A DNA stretch of 64,000 nt from Apostichopus parvimensis (GCA_000934455.1 KN889677.1:69752-133751), one strand, 5' to 3'. Positions 50,801 through 63,724 are shown, counted from the stretch's first letter. Numbers and translations: made by a program. Notes: generated by a model not told the origin, from the letters alone.

Positions 50801-53800
50801 TGCGATCATTTCTGACAGATGTTGACAAACGTCACTGTTTACAAAAGATTTGGATATTTAAGTTAGGCTAGGCTGAGGTACATATACTGTGATTGTATGG
50901 TAGTCAAATTTACAATGTCAGTGGAAATTGTAAGCAAACCCTTGAATCCTGGTTCGTGAGAAAATACTTCATGGTAAGATACAAACTATCTTCGTCGAAG
51001 CACGAACCACAGACTATAAATGTAACATGTTGATAGGCAGATGCTCATTAAGTAATTAATGCTACAGAAACCGACAACAATTTTAGCTCACTTTCTTGTT
51101 GACTCTCAAAAAGTGGTGTAAAAAAATGCATAGAAGATAGGCATCAAAAACTTGGGAGAATCTTCATAATTAAAGTTAACTATGTAGCAACCACAAAAAT
51201 TACATGGATGTACGAAAATGAGCACAACTCACTTTGAGCTTTTGAGTTTCTAGAATAATTACTTCTTAATAATTATTACCATTTATTATTTATTAATAAA
51301 TAATTATTACCATGATATTTACAGTTTACAGAGACTGTGTAGAAATTGAGCAAAATCATATATTCAGTGACTTTTGCTTCCATCAATTGAAGTTTCTTTT
51401 TATAAGTCCCCATCACATCCTTTATGTTGATCAACTTGCTCAATTGATCGTTTTAGATAAAAAAAAATATTTGTTGTCCTACAGAGAAAATTGACTTCCA
51501 AAGAGTACTTTGGAATATGATTTTGATAAAATAATTCTTCTCTTTGTTAAGGTTGAGGATGCAGTTGAGCATTGTTTAGCCTTCATCTCCTCCAGGATGG
51601 AAGAGGATGCCGTCTCTGTCCTGAGCAGAAGATTAGAAAGACAACAACTTGGTAAAAACAAAATGAAAAGTTATTTTTACTAACTTTATGTTCTATTTTA
51701 CAAGAATTTTAATTTTGTTCTCACTATTTGTAAAAGATTGTTGTTCTCATGAGTTCTTGGCATACTAGAAATTTTATTGTTATATCACCAGTCCTACTTT
51801 CTCATAGCTGATATTTGGTTTTTACTAAATATCTTTGATTTATTATTTTTTGGTGGTTAACAAGTGAAGATGAACATCTTTTAATTCATCGGCACGTACA
51901 TGATGCAGTCAAGTTTTACAAACTAAATGTGGAAGTTTTCAGTTAATGTCTGATATTTCATGCAGAATAATAATACCAAGTTTTTCTTAATTATTTATAC
52001 CATCTTTAGCTCACAATCAAGTTTATTACCATCATACATGAATAAATATTAATGTTCAATCAAATAACAATAAAAAAAAATAATCATGAAATTCTTTGCA
52101 GAATCGGGATCCAGGAGATGTAAATACACCGAGAGAGAAGTTCAGTTTCTTTACTTTTACCACTGTCTCAGCATCTTGGGAAGACTTCTTTGTTACAAGA
52201 ATGGAAGAGCGTTGTTTCCACTTCGATTGGCAGATGATCATACTGGTAGGGATCTAAATTTTTGAATATTATTCATTCCTTTGTTTTTTCATTCATTCAT
52301 TGTTCTTTCATCCACCGATTCATTCATTCTTTCATCCATTCACCAATCACCCATCAATTCATCCATCCATCCACCCATTCCTTGATTCATTCATCAATCA
52401 TCCATTCATCCACCCATTCATTCATTCATTCATTCATCAATCATCCATCAATTCATTTACCCATTCATTCATGTTTTCATCCATTCATCAATCATCTATC
52501 AATTCATTCATCCATCCATCCACTCATTCATTCATTCTTTCATCCATTCATCAATCATCCATCAATTCATTCAACCATCAACCCATTCAGGCATCCATCC
52601 ATCCACCCATTTGTTTTTCTTTACTTAAATACATGTGTGAATACCTTCCTCTACCTTTGAAACTTTCAGCACAACTCACTCTGTCAAACTTTCATCAAAA
52701 TCTCCTCTTTACCCTTTCTTTCTTCAGTTACTTCTTAATTGATAGTACTTCTTAATTCATAATCATTTATCCTTACATTACATAACTGCTGTCTTATTCT
52801 GACTTTAAGTAGCTTCCAGTGTTTGGTGTAAACACATAGTTTGTTCAATTTGAATGGAATGACAGGTGTTGTTGTAAAGACTTTCCAAAAAACAAAGAGG
52901 GCAAACAAAATCAATTGTCACCTTAGTCTTACTCTTTATCTAACATTGACTTTGTCTCTTTAAGTTAAAAACTTTTGTTTGCTAGTCATATCAATTGCGT
53001 AGTTTGACACAAGATGGTTTGACACAAGTTTGACACAAGACATAGTTTGACACAAGACATAGGAGTGTTAGCTCAGTGGTTAACGCCGGTGCCTTCCAAT
53101 CATAAGGTCCCGAGTTCGAGTCACCCCAAGATTAATGTATGTCGTCCAGTTGCAGAGTTGTTGACAATTGACAATTCATAATCATGGACGTTAAATATGA
53201 ATCTAAGAGACTGACTTCGGTCAGCTTGCGGCTTTGATAAGCCAATGATGGCTTCTTCGAGAGTTCCTGCTTGCAGGAGGATCTTAAATACATACATACA
53301 AGATTGTAGTAAAATTAAATCCAGGCTAATGGTTGCTATGACAACTTGGTATAACAGTACCATGTCCACGTTGTGTGGAGTCAAGAACTCAGGTGGGAGT
53401 GTTTGCCAAAATCATAAATTTTACATTTTACTGTACAACCAATCAACTGAATGAGCACCTGTCAATATTTATTTTTATTTATGTACTTCTTTTGAATTTT
53501 TTTCTTAATATAGTTTAATTGTTAGGATAGTGTGGAGTCTTATAAATAAATTCAAAAGATAAAAGATTAGTCGAGATATAAATGATCTGAATCATAAGGG
53601 TTTGCAAATGTCATCTAAATTGTTATTATACTGTTTATCTTGTATAGAAGGTGGCTATGAAAACAGATATAAAGGGAATACAATATCATAAATGGTGTAC
53701 CAACATCATAAATTAATATACAATAATCTGAGTGTTTAGGGTTTGCAAATGTTGCGCTTGTATTTAAACTGTTGAACTGCTTTTCTCATTACTCTACGTT

Positions 53801-55570
53801 GATGGTAGCCATGGTAACAGAAAAAAAGTTGTTGTAATATTATAATCATTGTAACCATCATCTATCTTGTATTAAACTTATTCATGTGAGTGTCACATTC
53901 CTAAATGTAAACAGCTAAGCTCCTGTGTCTTGATTATATGCCATTACTGGAGAACATAATCCATGTTTATCTGTATTTATCTGCAGTCTCTGCTAGTAAC
54001 TTCATGTTATCCTTGGTTCAGTTGATAACAGATCATTTGGAGCCACCACATTCCTCCAGTACTGGTAAGTGTGTAGCACAAAAAGGTAGGATGCTTTAAT
54101 TCCATGACTTAAAGGGTGTGAAGACTCGCGCACAAAGAAACGTCTCATGCCGGTAATCTGACCTAGTTTCGAATGAGGTGTAACAGAAGTGTTAGACACC
54201 ACCATCGATCCCAGAAAATACACACACAGCTTGCTACCGTCGGTAATTAGACACTAGTGTACAGTCAGTACATAAAGCTACAGTCAATACCCACAACACA
54301 GTCTACATAGCAGCTTGGACATCTTAGGTCTAGATAAGAGATAACAAGGTATCACGTTTCATTACTGTCTGTATTTTGTAGCGACAAGCAGAAAAGGTAA
54401 TTTGCAAGCAACGGAAAGTTAACTTTTTCAGAGGGCGGCACGCGGTTTGGGGCGAGTCTTCAATGCCTTTAAAGCAGATAGTTAGGATGCTATTATGAAA
54501 AGATTCAATCTCATGATTATCCTTATACTATTCATCATGATGCATATTTATGAGCATTCTGATCCAACTGGTGCATACTTATGAGTATATGACCCAGTCA
54601 GAATTTTTATTTTATTTATTAAGTTTTAATTTCATGACAGGCTTTAAAGAACTCGTACTGACAGTATATGCAGTATGAATATCCTGTCTTTATCAGATAA
54701 ATGGTAGGAAATGTTTATACTGTCAGTTTGAGTGCTTTGAAGCATGATATCAGAAGACAGTATAGAGTGGTAGTAGCACTGGGAATTTATTCCCAAATGG
54801 CTTGGAGGATATCTGCACTTGTTATGAATATTCATAGTATTCATTTTCAGATTACATATTTATCAGTGCACTCCGTCTTTGCTCCCAAATATGCACCGGA
54901 AATGTTCTTGTTTGTGATTGATATATATACAAAGGAAAATCAATTCTTTTTTTCATGCAGATGAATTTGTCTTCGGGAAAACCCTTTTTATTTATATCTA
55001 AACTGTGATAATAATGGGATCCCACATCATAATTCACATTATTATGTTTTTACAGCGATACAAAAAAAGTAAGAACTTTGAAGTCTGCACTGTCTGAAAA
55101 TTATTGGTGTCTGTTAAAACAACTCAATGAATATTCTGGGTGTGTAACTACAAAAAAATGTATTTTGAAATTTTTTTTTTATCACAGTCTCACTTATTTC
55201 CCAGTAGATTTGCTCTTCTCCTCAAGTTGTCCTGCCGATCTGGTGACCGCAACTATCAAAACTCTTTGCATGGTGGAGTCAGCTTGTACTGAATGTCTCC
55301 TAAAAGATTCCTTAGTTTTAGAGCTCTTGAAACCTGTCAAGAAATGGTTACTTCATGGCAAGGTATGTTTCGACAGTTTCATGCAGATAAAGATATGTCT
55401 TTTGATGAAAGATTGACTTACGTCAAAATAATTAATATCTTTATATAGAAAATAGAAACAGAAAAAAATAAGCACAAAAGAAGCGAATAATAAATTTAGA
55501 AAAATTCATATGTGTTGTAACATTGATAATACACTTGATTTCACATACTGTGCGTACAGTTATTCTTAAT

Positions 55571-55629
<59 letters not shown>

Positions 55630-58600
55630 TTCATTATTTTTTTTGTATCATGTTGAAAATCATTTAGGTTTCAAGCAATTGTACAATGCTTCATGCTGCT
55701 GATATATTGTCTGGTATTGCGAGTTGGGAATCTGGAAAGAGACTTATACTGTACGGGGAGAATGGCCAGTACTTGAGTGATAACAAGTATGTAAATATCA
55801 AGTTCTATCATAATCACCACTCGGTACAGACTTGTCAGTACCAGTGCAGTAACAAGTCAGTAATATTATATATAAGATATGATATTCATCATTTGATATG
55901 AATATGTATGACTACCTGCTCTTGAAAAATAATAAGTAGGTTATATCAAGTTACATGGTAATATTTACTGTGTATGAACATGTATGACTATTATTAATTG
56001 AGCAGTAACAGTAATTGATATCAAGTTTTTATGATAATGGTGATTTTGAATGAACTTGTATTACCAATGCATCAAGTTCATTGGTTATCTTTATTTGTAG
56101 TAAGTTATATGACTATCATTACCTGAGCCATAGCAAATTAAAACCACATTGTATGATAGTCATCATTTTGCATATGTTAGCTATTTAATCACATGAGGTT
56201 ATTAACATTTGCCTCCAGTGGATTGACCAAGTATTGTCCATATAACAAATCCTTACATAATTGAAAATTAAAATTTGCTATTGATAACCAAGGATGACAA
56301 GAGCTATGTCAAGCCATAACGACAATTATGTCACTTGATGCCCAATTTGGAGCCTTCATATACCCTCCCTCCCCCCTACCCCCCAATTGACTCAGGGCAC
56401 CATGGTTGTACCCCCATGACCCTCCATCTCATCAGACGTTAAGGTACCACCGAGACACATACATGGCCATCCTACTTTTAATTGTTAACGTTAATATGCC
56501 CTGCACTTCAAGGTTTCATCTACGTTGTTCAATTTTGGTTTGAATTTTTTGTCATCAGATCAGCACCAGTCCACATGATCGCTGAGTTTTGCAGGCAGTG
56601 CTTGGATAGTCCGTCAGAAAGTGACCTTCAGGTATGTCCTCCGAGAGTGGTCATTGGAGCTTACCTGTCCCTTTGCCGACAGCTCTACAACAACTGTGAA
56701 GGCTTGCAGGTTCTCTACCCTTACGAATTGCATCACTTTGTAGCCAGTGCTTGGAGAGAGGTTGGTATTACTATTTCGGTATTTGTTCACAATTTTTGCT
56801 ATTCCATAGCAGATGATTATGCTCTAATTCTGGACACAGGATGGGGATGGGGAGGGGTGGAAGATGGGAATAAATTGAAAAGTTGTAGCTATAGCCATAA
56901 AGGAGTTACATTTATATTAGTAAGATGGTTTTATTAAATGGTTGTTTGGTACATCAATGACAAGATTAAGGGTGTCCTTCCCCTCGTCCCTCCACCACTT
57001 TCCATTTTCAATAACAAAAAATAAAAAAAATAAGCTAAAATATCTGGAGTAAACAATATGAAAACATAATTTAAAATATCTTAGAGTAAAGCATTAACTG
57101 TAAACATAAAAGTAATTATTAAGGCCATCCCTCAGAAAACTCCTGAAGCTTTAGATTTGAAGTTGACAAACAAGCTATCATACATAGCTATACTCGTAAC
57201 TATTGTTTTTATTTTTTTACCAAATACCCAGGCTAGTCGTGAGACAGAAATGGGATCCACACCCACCATGGATGGTGGCGCCCTTGGGTCACCAAGATCG
57301 ACTGAATCCGCTAATTACAGCGCATTGATGTGGGAACAGACATTGGTAGATCATCTCTTGAATTTTGCTGGCACTCCGAAGGTAAGGAGTTTTTTGTAGC
57401 CATCTTCTTGAAACATTCATGACTCTAGCAAATTTTGATCTAGCAAAGTTTAATAGGTAGACTAGCTAAAGGTGTAGTGTTAACCCGTATGAAACACTCA
57501 GAAAATAGTGGAAAAGGTCGACAATACAACTTTTGATGCTTATCCGTACTTCTTCTTTATTACTTGGAGCTGCAGAATCCAATTTTAAAACCTATCATAT
57601 TTGATTAGAGGTGTCTTTCAAGTACCCAGCATGGCAGGTTTACTGTCCGCAAAGTTTGTGTTGTTAAGTAAAGGACATAATTAGGCAACGATTGGTACAT
57701 GAATTGATTGTGTTAGAAGAGAAAAGATTTAAGTCCCTTCTCCCCCCCCCCCCCCCCACCATTGAATTATCCCTTTAGAAAGTTTCTCTTAAAGTTTGAA
57801 CCACTCACCTCATGATTGGGAGTCTCAGGCTAGGGTGCTAATGTTACTACATGGACAAAGGATATGAGTGGTTTCCACCCTGCATGGCTCACACACCTTT
57901 TCTCCCTCTCTCATTAAGCCCTCCCCCCACACCCACTCCCATCTCCCAGCACCCATCTGCTCACATTCACTCTTTGAATCGAGTTACGTTTTCAATTTAA
58001 AATACCTCCTGCTAACCGTCATAAATATATACGAGATGTCTGATCTTTTCTCGATTTTGTCCCATTCTGGTGTATTCCCAGGGTTTACTTTTACTACAGC
58101 AAACAGGAGCGATGAATGAAGCTGTGGCGTACATGAACAGTAGATACACCCAGAAATTACAGGTCTGTGTTCAGAGTAATTAAAATGCCTTGTGTATGTA
58201 TAGTAGATATATAGTACAGTATGGATATAATACAGTATGGATATAGTATGGATATAGTACAGTATGGATATAGTACATTATGAATATAATACAGTATGGA
58301 TATAGTACAGCATTGATATAGTACAGTATGGATATATTACATTATGGATATAGTACAGTATGGATATAATACAGTATGGATATAGTACATTATGGATATA
58401 GTACAGTATTGATATAGTACAGTATGGATATATTACATTATGGATATAGTACAGTATGGATATAATACAGTATGGATATAGTACATTATGGATATAGTAC
58501 AGTATTGATATAGTACAGTAGAGGTATAGAGTACAGTATGGATATAGTACAGTATGGATATAGTACAGTATGGATATAGTACAGTATGGATATAGTACAG

Positions 58601-61600
58601 TATTGATATAGTACAGTAGAGTAGAGATATAGTACAGTATGGATCTAGTACAGTATGGATATAGTACAGTATGGACATAGTACAGTATTGATATAGTACA
58701 GTATGGATATAGTACATTATGGATATAGTACAGTATGGATATAATACAGTATGGATATAGTACATTATGGATATAGTACAGTATTGATATAGTACAGTAG
58801 AGATATAGTACAGTATGGATCTAGTACAGTATGGATATAGTACAGTATGGATATAGTACAGTATGGATATAGTACAGTATGGATATAGTACAGTATTGAT
58901 ATAGTACAGTAGAGTAGAGATATAGTACAGTATGGATCTAGTACAGTATGGATATAGTACAGTATGGACATAGTACAGTATTGATATAGTACAGTATGGA
59001 TATAGTACATTATGGATATAGTACAGTATGGATATAGTACAGTATGGATATAGTACAGTATGGCTATAATACAGTATGGATATAGTACATTATGGATATA
59101 GTACAGTGTGGATATAGTACATATGGATATAGTACAGTGTGGATATAATACAGTATGGCTATAATACAGTATGGATATAGTACAGTATGGATATAGTACA
59201 GTATAGATACAGAAAGGAGTATTATAGATATATGCCAGTTAGTTTAGCTGAACGTGCCGTTTGAACATTGTTCGAAGAACAGGTAATAAATTCACTTAAT
59301 ATTTTGGTCAGGTTATCTTGAAAAAGTGATTAATGATTAATCTTCCAGAGGCTATGTTAACATTTTAAAGTTAAACGATGTGGTCTATTTGTTATTTCCT
59401 CTCCTGGCCTTTGTAAAATAATAAATAAATAAATGTTTCCAAAATCAAACATATGTACAGCCTAGCAGACTGTTTGCAAAGCACAAGTTGGTATCTTCAG
59501 GTCTTAGACATTTTCTTAGTCACACAGTGTCTATGTATGACATCTTTCATAATACTCTTAAGAAATAAAAAGATTTAAAAAAAAATTACTTTGTAATATT
59601 TTCCTTTAGTTGATTATTCTGTGCCTGAAAATAGGCTTCTGTATTGCCTGCCACATGTCTGTATCAAGTGGTTAGAACCTCACAGTGAATTATTATTTTT
59701 TTCTTATTAAGAACGAAAGCAATTTCATAAAAAAATGATATTAATCTTCTGCTAGCATCTTTATCTGTTTGATAATCAAAATAATTGTATTATTTCAGTC
59801 AAGGGGTAATTGCTAGATGATTTAAAGATAGGTACCGTTATAGTTGCAGGGATGTAGTACTGAAACTTGATCAAAAATAATTTTTCTTTTTTTAGGTTAG
59901 CAAAACTGAGAAGTTTGGCTATGGATTTATGGTCACACAGATAGCCAGCACATCACCGGGAGTCATGGCTCTTGAAAATACAGGTAAGAATAATATTTTC
60001 AAAAATCATTATTCCACAAAAAAAAAGTGATGGCTTTATGTTGGGTTTGCTTCATAATATTTGATACCATTTTCATTTACCTTGCACTGTCTGTTTTGTA
60101 TGTTGAATAAACCCCCCACCCTCCTCCACCCGTGGTATGAGTATTGAGGTTATGTCAATGAATCTTTGCAACAAGTAGAGCAGCTGGAGATATATATCTG
60201 GGAGAAATCAAATTAAGGTGATATGAACTGCTTTACCTTCCTAATGGCCAGGTGGTTTGACAATTTCGTTGAAACAGTGAAACTTGCAGGCTACTGGACA
60301 ATGTGTTGGTAACCGCAATAGTAAACATGAAATAGTTTCTATGACAACATATTACTCAAATTTCATACACTTACAAAACTTTCTGCCATATTTTATGTGA
60401 AGAAAGGAGGACACCGTCAAGCTATTGCAGCCAATTGGAGGGTGTTCTAGATTCCCTTTGTGGATGAAAAAAGGGTTCAAAAATTATCATGGTATTAGAA
60501 CGTGTTAAACGTTCAGAAGTTCAATCTAGCACAGACTGAATATAATAGTTCCAACTTGAGAAGGCCAATTCACTGTCAGGAAAATTAATTTCACTGTTCT
60601 TATGACAATTTTGTTCGAACTACTTAAAAATCGAGAAGTCTTTTAAAAGGTTAGTACATTCACCTGGACGCGTATGTAAGATAGATGAAAACAGGACATT
60701 TCCAGGGAAATTCAGTAAACCCTACCCTCAAGTAATTTTTAAGTTATTGTACCACTACGTAAGAAGTAGGAATCATCTTTACATCCATATCCTAATATGC
60801 GAAGTAGACCTAGGTACATCTGTCTGCCTTTCATCGGTCGTGGTTTCGAACGATATTTCTCTTTTATAATTTTCTTTAACGAGTTTTAATTTTGATCATC
60901 CCTGACAGGTTTCATCCAAGCTCTGCTCCATGAGCTCTGGTCCGTTTTAGAGTGCGGCAGAGACGATCAGCCTTGCTTTGGATCAAATTCCCACCAAGCT
61001 CATTCTATTGACGACAGACCTGCTCAAAAAGTATGTCCATTGTCGACAAAACCGATTCCTTTTTCTTGCCCACTTTGCAATCAAGAGTATTCTTCTCTTC
61101 CTATTTTGCTACGTGCCAGGTGTATCATACGCACACTTTCGCTTTTCAAAAGAAACGGTGGGGTCCACATGCTATGGGCGAAAGAGGGGTACATGAAGTG
61201 TAGGAAGGGAATGTGGGGGTTATCTATCACGTATTAAAGTCTATAGGGGGTGACCCGGATAAAACCCAATTGCAATTGTACAATTGTTCCTTGCTGCAGG
61301 CTGCCTCATTAGTAATTACGAACATCAAAAATTGTTTTCCTATATACCTCAAAATATAATAAAAGTTTTTTTTTTCTTTCTTATTCCAGTGTTTTACAAG
61401 ATTAGCAAATGTGTTGTCAACATTTTCTGGAACCTTTGAACTCCTGGTTGGCAAACCTCTCGCTAACAAAGAGAGCTATTCTTCCAGGGAAGTCCCAGAG
61501 ACTTTACCAGTAAGTGGCTGGAAGCAATTGAAACAATTGAAACAATTGAAACAGGCTACTTCTCTATTCATGTCGCATGGAAATTTGAATTATGATTTTT

Positions 61601-63658
61601 ATTAACATTAATTAACAAAGTTTATATGTAGTTGTAAGCAACATTCTCAGAAAAGATTTTTTTTTTTATGATTTTTTCATCATATATCTGTTTACATATT
61701 GGTGTTTGTTTGCATTTTTATGAATTATTATCTTCAACGAATATAGCCTTCACTCACAGTAACATGTTAATGTCAACTATTCAACCCATCACTGTGAGGT
61801 AGATAGATGGTCATACAGTAAACAGTGTGTCATTGTAATGTAACTGGTGAATGTGTTAATGTCAAACTACGATGCATGCTTGCACTGTTTTTCTCTGTGA
61901 CATGCTCAATGGTAGATTTCTGGTCATACAATTGGAGAAAATCAAGATGCACGTTTTTCCTCATTTGTCTTTTCCAGGATCTCCTTGACAGAATAATTAT
62001 TGTTAACAGCGATGTCAAGTCACATTTCCTTTTTAACCCAGAGCAAACCCAAGTCTTTGGTTTGAGGTGAGAATTTACCATTTGTATCACCGCTACTAGT
62101 ACATGCTTAAGTAAAGAATAGTTGCAATGAGAAAAGTAGGTACAAAGAGGGAAGGATATATGATTATGGGTTGAAATACAGACACTGGTTAGGTATGGTT
62201 GGAATACAAACACTGGGTCGGGATGGTTGGAATCCAAACACTGGGTAGGCCTATGTGTGGCAGAAATATAAACAATTGGTAGGTATTGTTGAAATACAGA
62301 CACTGGGTAGATATGGTTGAAATACAGACACTGGGTAGGTATGATTGGAATACAAACACTGGGTAGCCTATGTGTGGCAGAAATATAAACAATTGGTAGG
62401 TATGGTTGAAATACAGACACTGGGTAGATATGGTTGAAATACAGACACTGGGTAGGAATGGTTGGAATACAAACACTGGGTAGGCCTATGTGTGGCAGAA
62501 ATATAAACAGTTGGTAGGTACGGTTGAAATACAAACACTGGGTAGGTATGGTGGAATACAAACACTGGGTAGGGATGGTTGAAATACAGACACTGGGTAG
62601 ATATGGTTGGAATACAAACACTGGGTAGGCCTATGTGTGGCAGAAATATAAACAGTTGGTAGGTATGGTTGAAATACAGACACTGGGAAGGTATGGTTGG
62701 AATACAAACACTGATTATATATTTTGGAATTGCACACATTGATGGTTGAAATTTAAACACTGGGCATGTTGTGTTGAAATACACACACTGGCTAGGTATG
62801 GTTGAAATTAAACACTTTGCAGGTATGATCGAAATATGGACACTAGCTAGGGTATGGTTGAAATATAAACGCAGTGCAGGTATGGTCGAAATATGAGACT
62901 AAGCAGGTATGGTTGAAATAGTGACTTAAGTCAATGAATTTGAAAGTTTTTTTCTGGTTTGGCAGGTTGTTGAATGTGATGAGCACCTGTCTTGACTCTT
63001 GGCTACTCTTGGAGACACAGTACAAAATGTGGGACTTCTTATTGGACGAACAGAATTCAAATAGAAATGATGAAAAGTAAGTACTTGGTCATTGTGTAGA
63101 ACTCAAAATCATTTGGTTTCACATTGTATAGCATGATTAAGAAAGATTTACATCCTGATTTAAATGGATTTTATGTGGCATGAAAAATATCTGGCTTCAC
63201 TAAAGGTAAATTACCTCACAAAGGTAATACCTCACTAAAGGTAAATTAGTTCTTTTTTCCTCAAATTTAGATGCCCATAGAATGGACGAACCAAATCTTA
63301 ATTGAAAAAAAAGACTATACAACTTAAAAGTCTTTCCGTCTATTATTAAATTACGTCAAAATGACTCTTCTAGGATGAAAAGAATAGTTTTGCCTGTTTT
63401 GGATCTGACAAAGATAAATGGCTCCCTCCCTTTCATTCATTTCTTCTAGTGGGGAGATCATGATCGACCACATGTCGTTGGAACGCAATCACATCCTGGT
63501 GCGGACTAACGTCATCGGTGGTCCCAGGGAGCGTGCTTTACCCTCCAGGTCACTTTCGGAAGACTCAGGGAAGGTGTATCCCTGGCGGATGTTTTCGTCG
63601 TTCCCGGTCCCCAAGGAATATTTTACTACTGTCAATAGATCTTCATCCGGGAAAACAG
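44883..63658 (+). CDS. TBC1D32: TBC1D32 / broad-minded (BROMI), N-terminal ~972 codons (24 exons, runs off right edge)
   Basis: In vertebrates TBC1D32 partners with cell-cycle-related kinase CDK20 (CCRK) and is needed for cilium assembly and Hedgehog signalling. Exons: 44883-45034, 45829-45984, 46589-46781, 46925-46999, 47438-47563, 48095-48173, 48792-48895, 49251-49312, 49954-50095, 50624-50680, 51552-51651, 52102-52245, 53987-54064, 55205-55362, 55668-55786, 56559-56760, 57232-57381, 58082-58162, 59896-59983, 60909-61030, 61390-61509, 61978-62066, 62966-63076, 63450-63658. All junctions are GT-AG and keep frame. BROMI-like stretches are HARMFSSNSHSVMQEVYMSL, DGVDVSDLE, WIRFPERFLDE, HGDYSRTAVIQL, FYHCLSILGRLLCYKNGR and GFIQALLHELWSVLE. 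The start MAHAVGPEED sits two bases after a strong acceptor (TTTCTTTCCAG), so a 5' noncoding exon is likely. The C-terminal TBC-like domain would be to the right. Confidence 0.92.
52265..52612. repeat. CATT/CATC tetranucleotide-derived array, TBC1D32 intron 12
   Basis: Irregular CATTCATTCATC and CAATCATCCATC units fill about 350 bp and start about 20 bp after the exon 12 donor (exon end 52245). A larger block of roughly 90 bp recurs within it (ATCAATTCATTCATCCATCC-type segments). Long open frames here are artefacts of the period. Confidence 0.93.
53003..53062. repeat. Short TTTGACACAAG tandem repeat
   Basis: Four copies of TTTGACACAAG with variable ACATAG or ATGG spacers lie directly in front of the SINE at 53063. 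Confidence 0.85.
53063..53303 (+). mobile_element. tRNA-derived SINE
   Basis: The head is tRNA-like, with a good A-box (TTAGCTCAGTGG) and B-box (GTTCGAGTC) about 35 bp apart. A unique body of about 150 bp follows, ending in an ATACATACATACA tail. The acceptor arm pairs only partly and the anticodon arm does not fold, so this is a SINE head and not a functional tRNA gene. It is in TBC1D32 intron 12, sense orientation. Confidence 0.75.
54109..54472 (+). mobile_element. MITE copy 3 in TBC1D32 intron 13
   Basis: The most complete copy. It has intact TTAA on both sides, the left terminus AGGGTGTGAAGACTCGCGC and the right terminus GGCGAGTCTTCAATGCCT. It begins 44 bp downstream of the exon 13 donor (exon end 54064). 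Confidence 0.9.
55568..55632. repeat. (TTTA)n microsatellite upstream of the TBC1D32 exon 15 acceptor
   Basis: About 16 copies of TTTA lie 35 bp before the acceptor of exon 15 (exon start 55668) and are T-rich in the gene's sense. The same arrangement occurs at DNAH5 exon 7. Confidence 0.95.
58205..59213. repeat. 16-bp minisatellite with higher-order structure, TBC1D32 intron 18
   Basis: About 60 copies of TACAGTATGGATATAG, with recurring variants (ACATTATGG, ACAGTATTG, GGATCTAG, GGACATAG). A series containing the GTACAGTAGAGTAGAGATAT variant recurs at 58611 and 58904, a higher-order period of about 293 bp. The array starts about 40 bp after the exon 18 donor (exon end 58162). Its minus-strand open frames are periodicity artefacts. 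Confidence 0.95.
61524..61554. repeat. 9-bp tandem repeat just inside TBC1D32 intron 21
   Basis: Three copies of CAATTGAAA start 14 bp after the exon 21 donor (exon end 61509). Confidence 0.9.
62168..62930. repeat. 28-bp minisatellite with a longer alternating unit, TBC1D32 intron 22
   Basis: Roughly 27 units contain GGTTGAAATACAGACACTGG followed by GTAGGTAT. Several are joined to a second module (CCTATGTGTGGCAGAAATAT and AAACAATTGGTAGGTAT), giving a composite period. The right part, 62720-62930, is degenerate. The array starts about 100 bp after the exon 22 donor (exon end 62066) and ends about 40 bp before exon 23. Confidence 0.93.
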
Positions 63659-63724
63659 GTCAGTTTCAGAAAGCAATTTGTATCAATGTCAGGTTTTGTC
63701 GATAAATGTATGAAGAGCCACCCG

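Noticed and set aside
52262-52755. Plus-strand His/Ser/Ile/Pro-rich open frames
   Set aside because: Translation of the CATT/CATC array inside TBC1D32 intron 12.
53063-53136. Functional tRNA gene
   Set aside because: A- and B-boxes are present, but the anticodon arm does not fold, the acceptor stem has mismatches and a SINE body follows.
58433-59010. Minus-strand open frames rich in YIHTVLYPYCTIS
   Set aside because: Translation of the 16-bp minisatellite; three units give a 48-bp period with no stop.
61830-62621. Minus-strand open frame of 263 codons with repeated CISTIPTQCLYF-like units
   Set aside because: It is a translation of the 28-bp minisatellite (plus antisense of exon 22). The period avoids stops; there is no family match and no independent coding signal.
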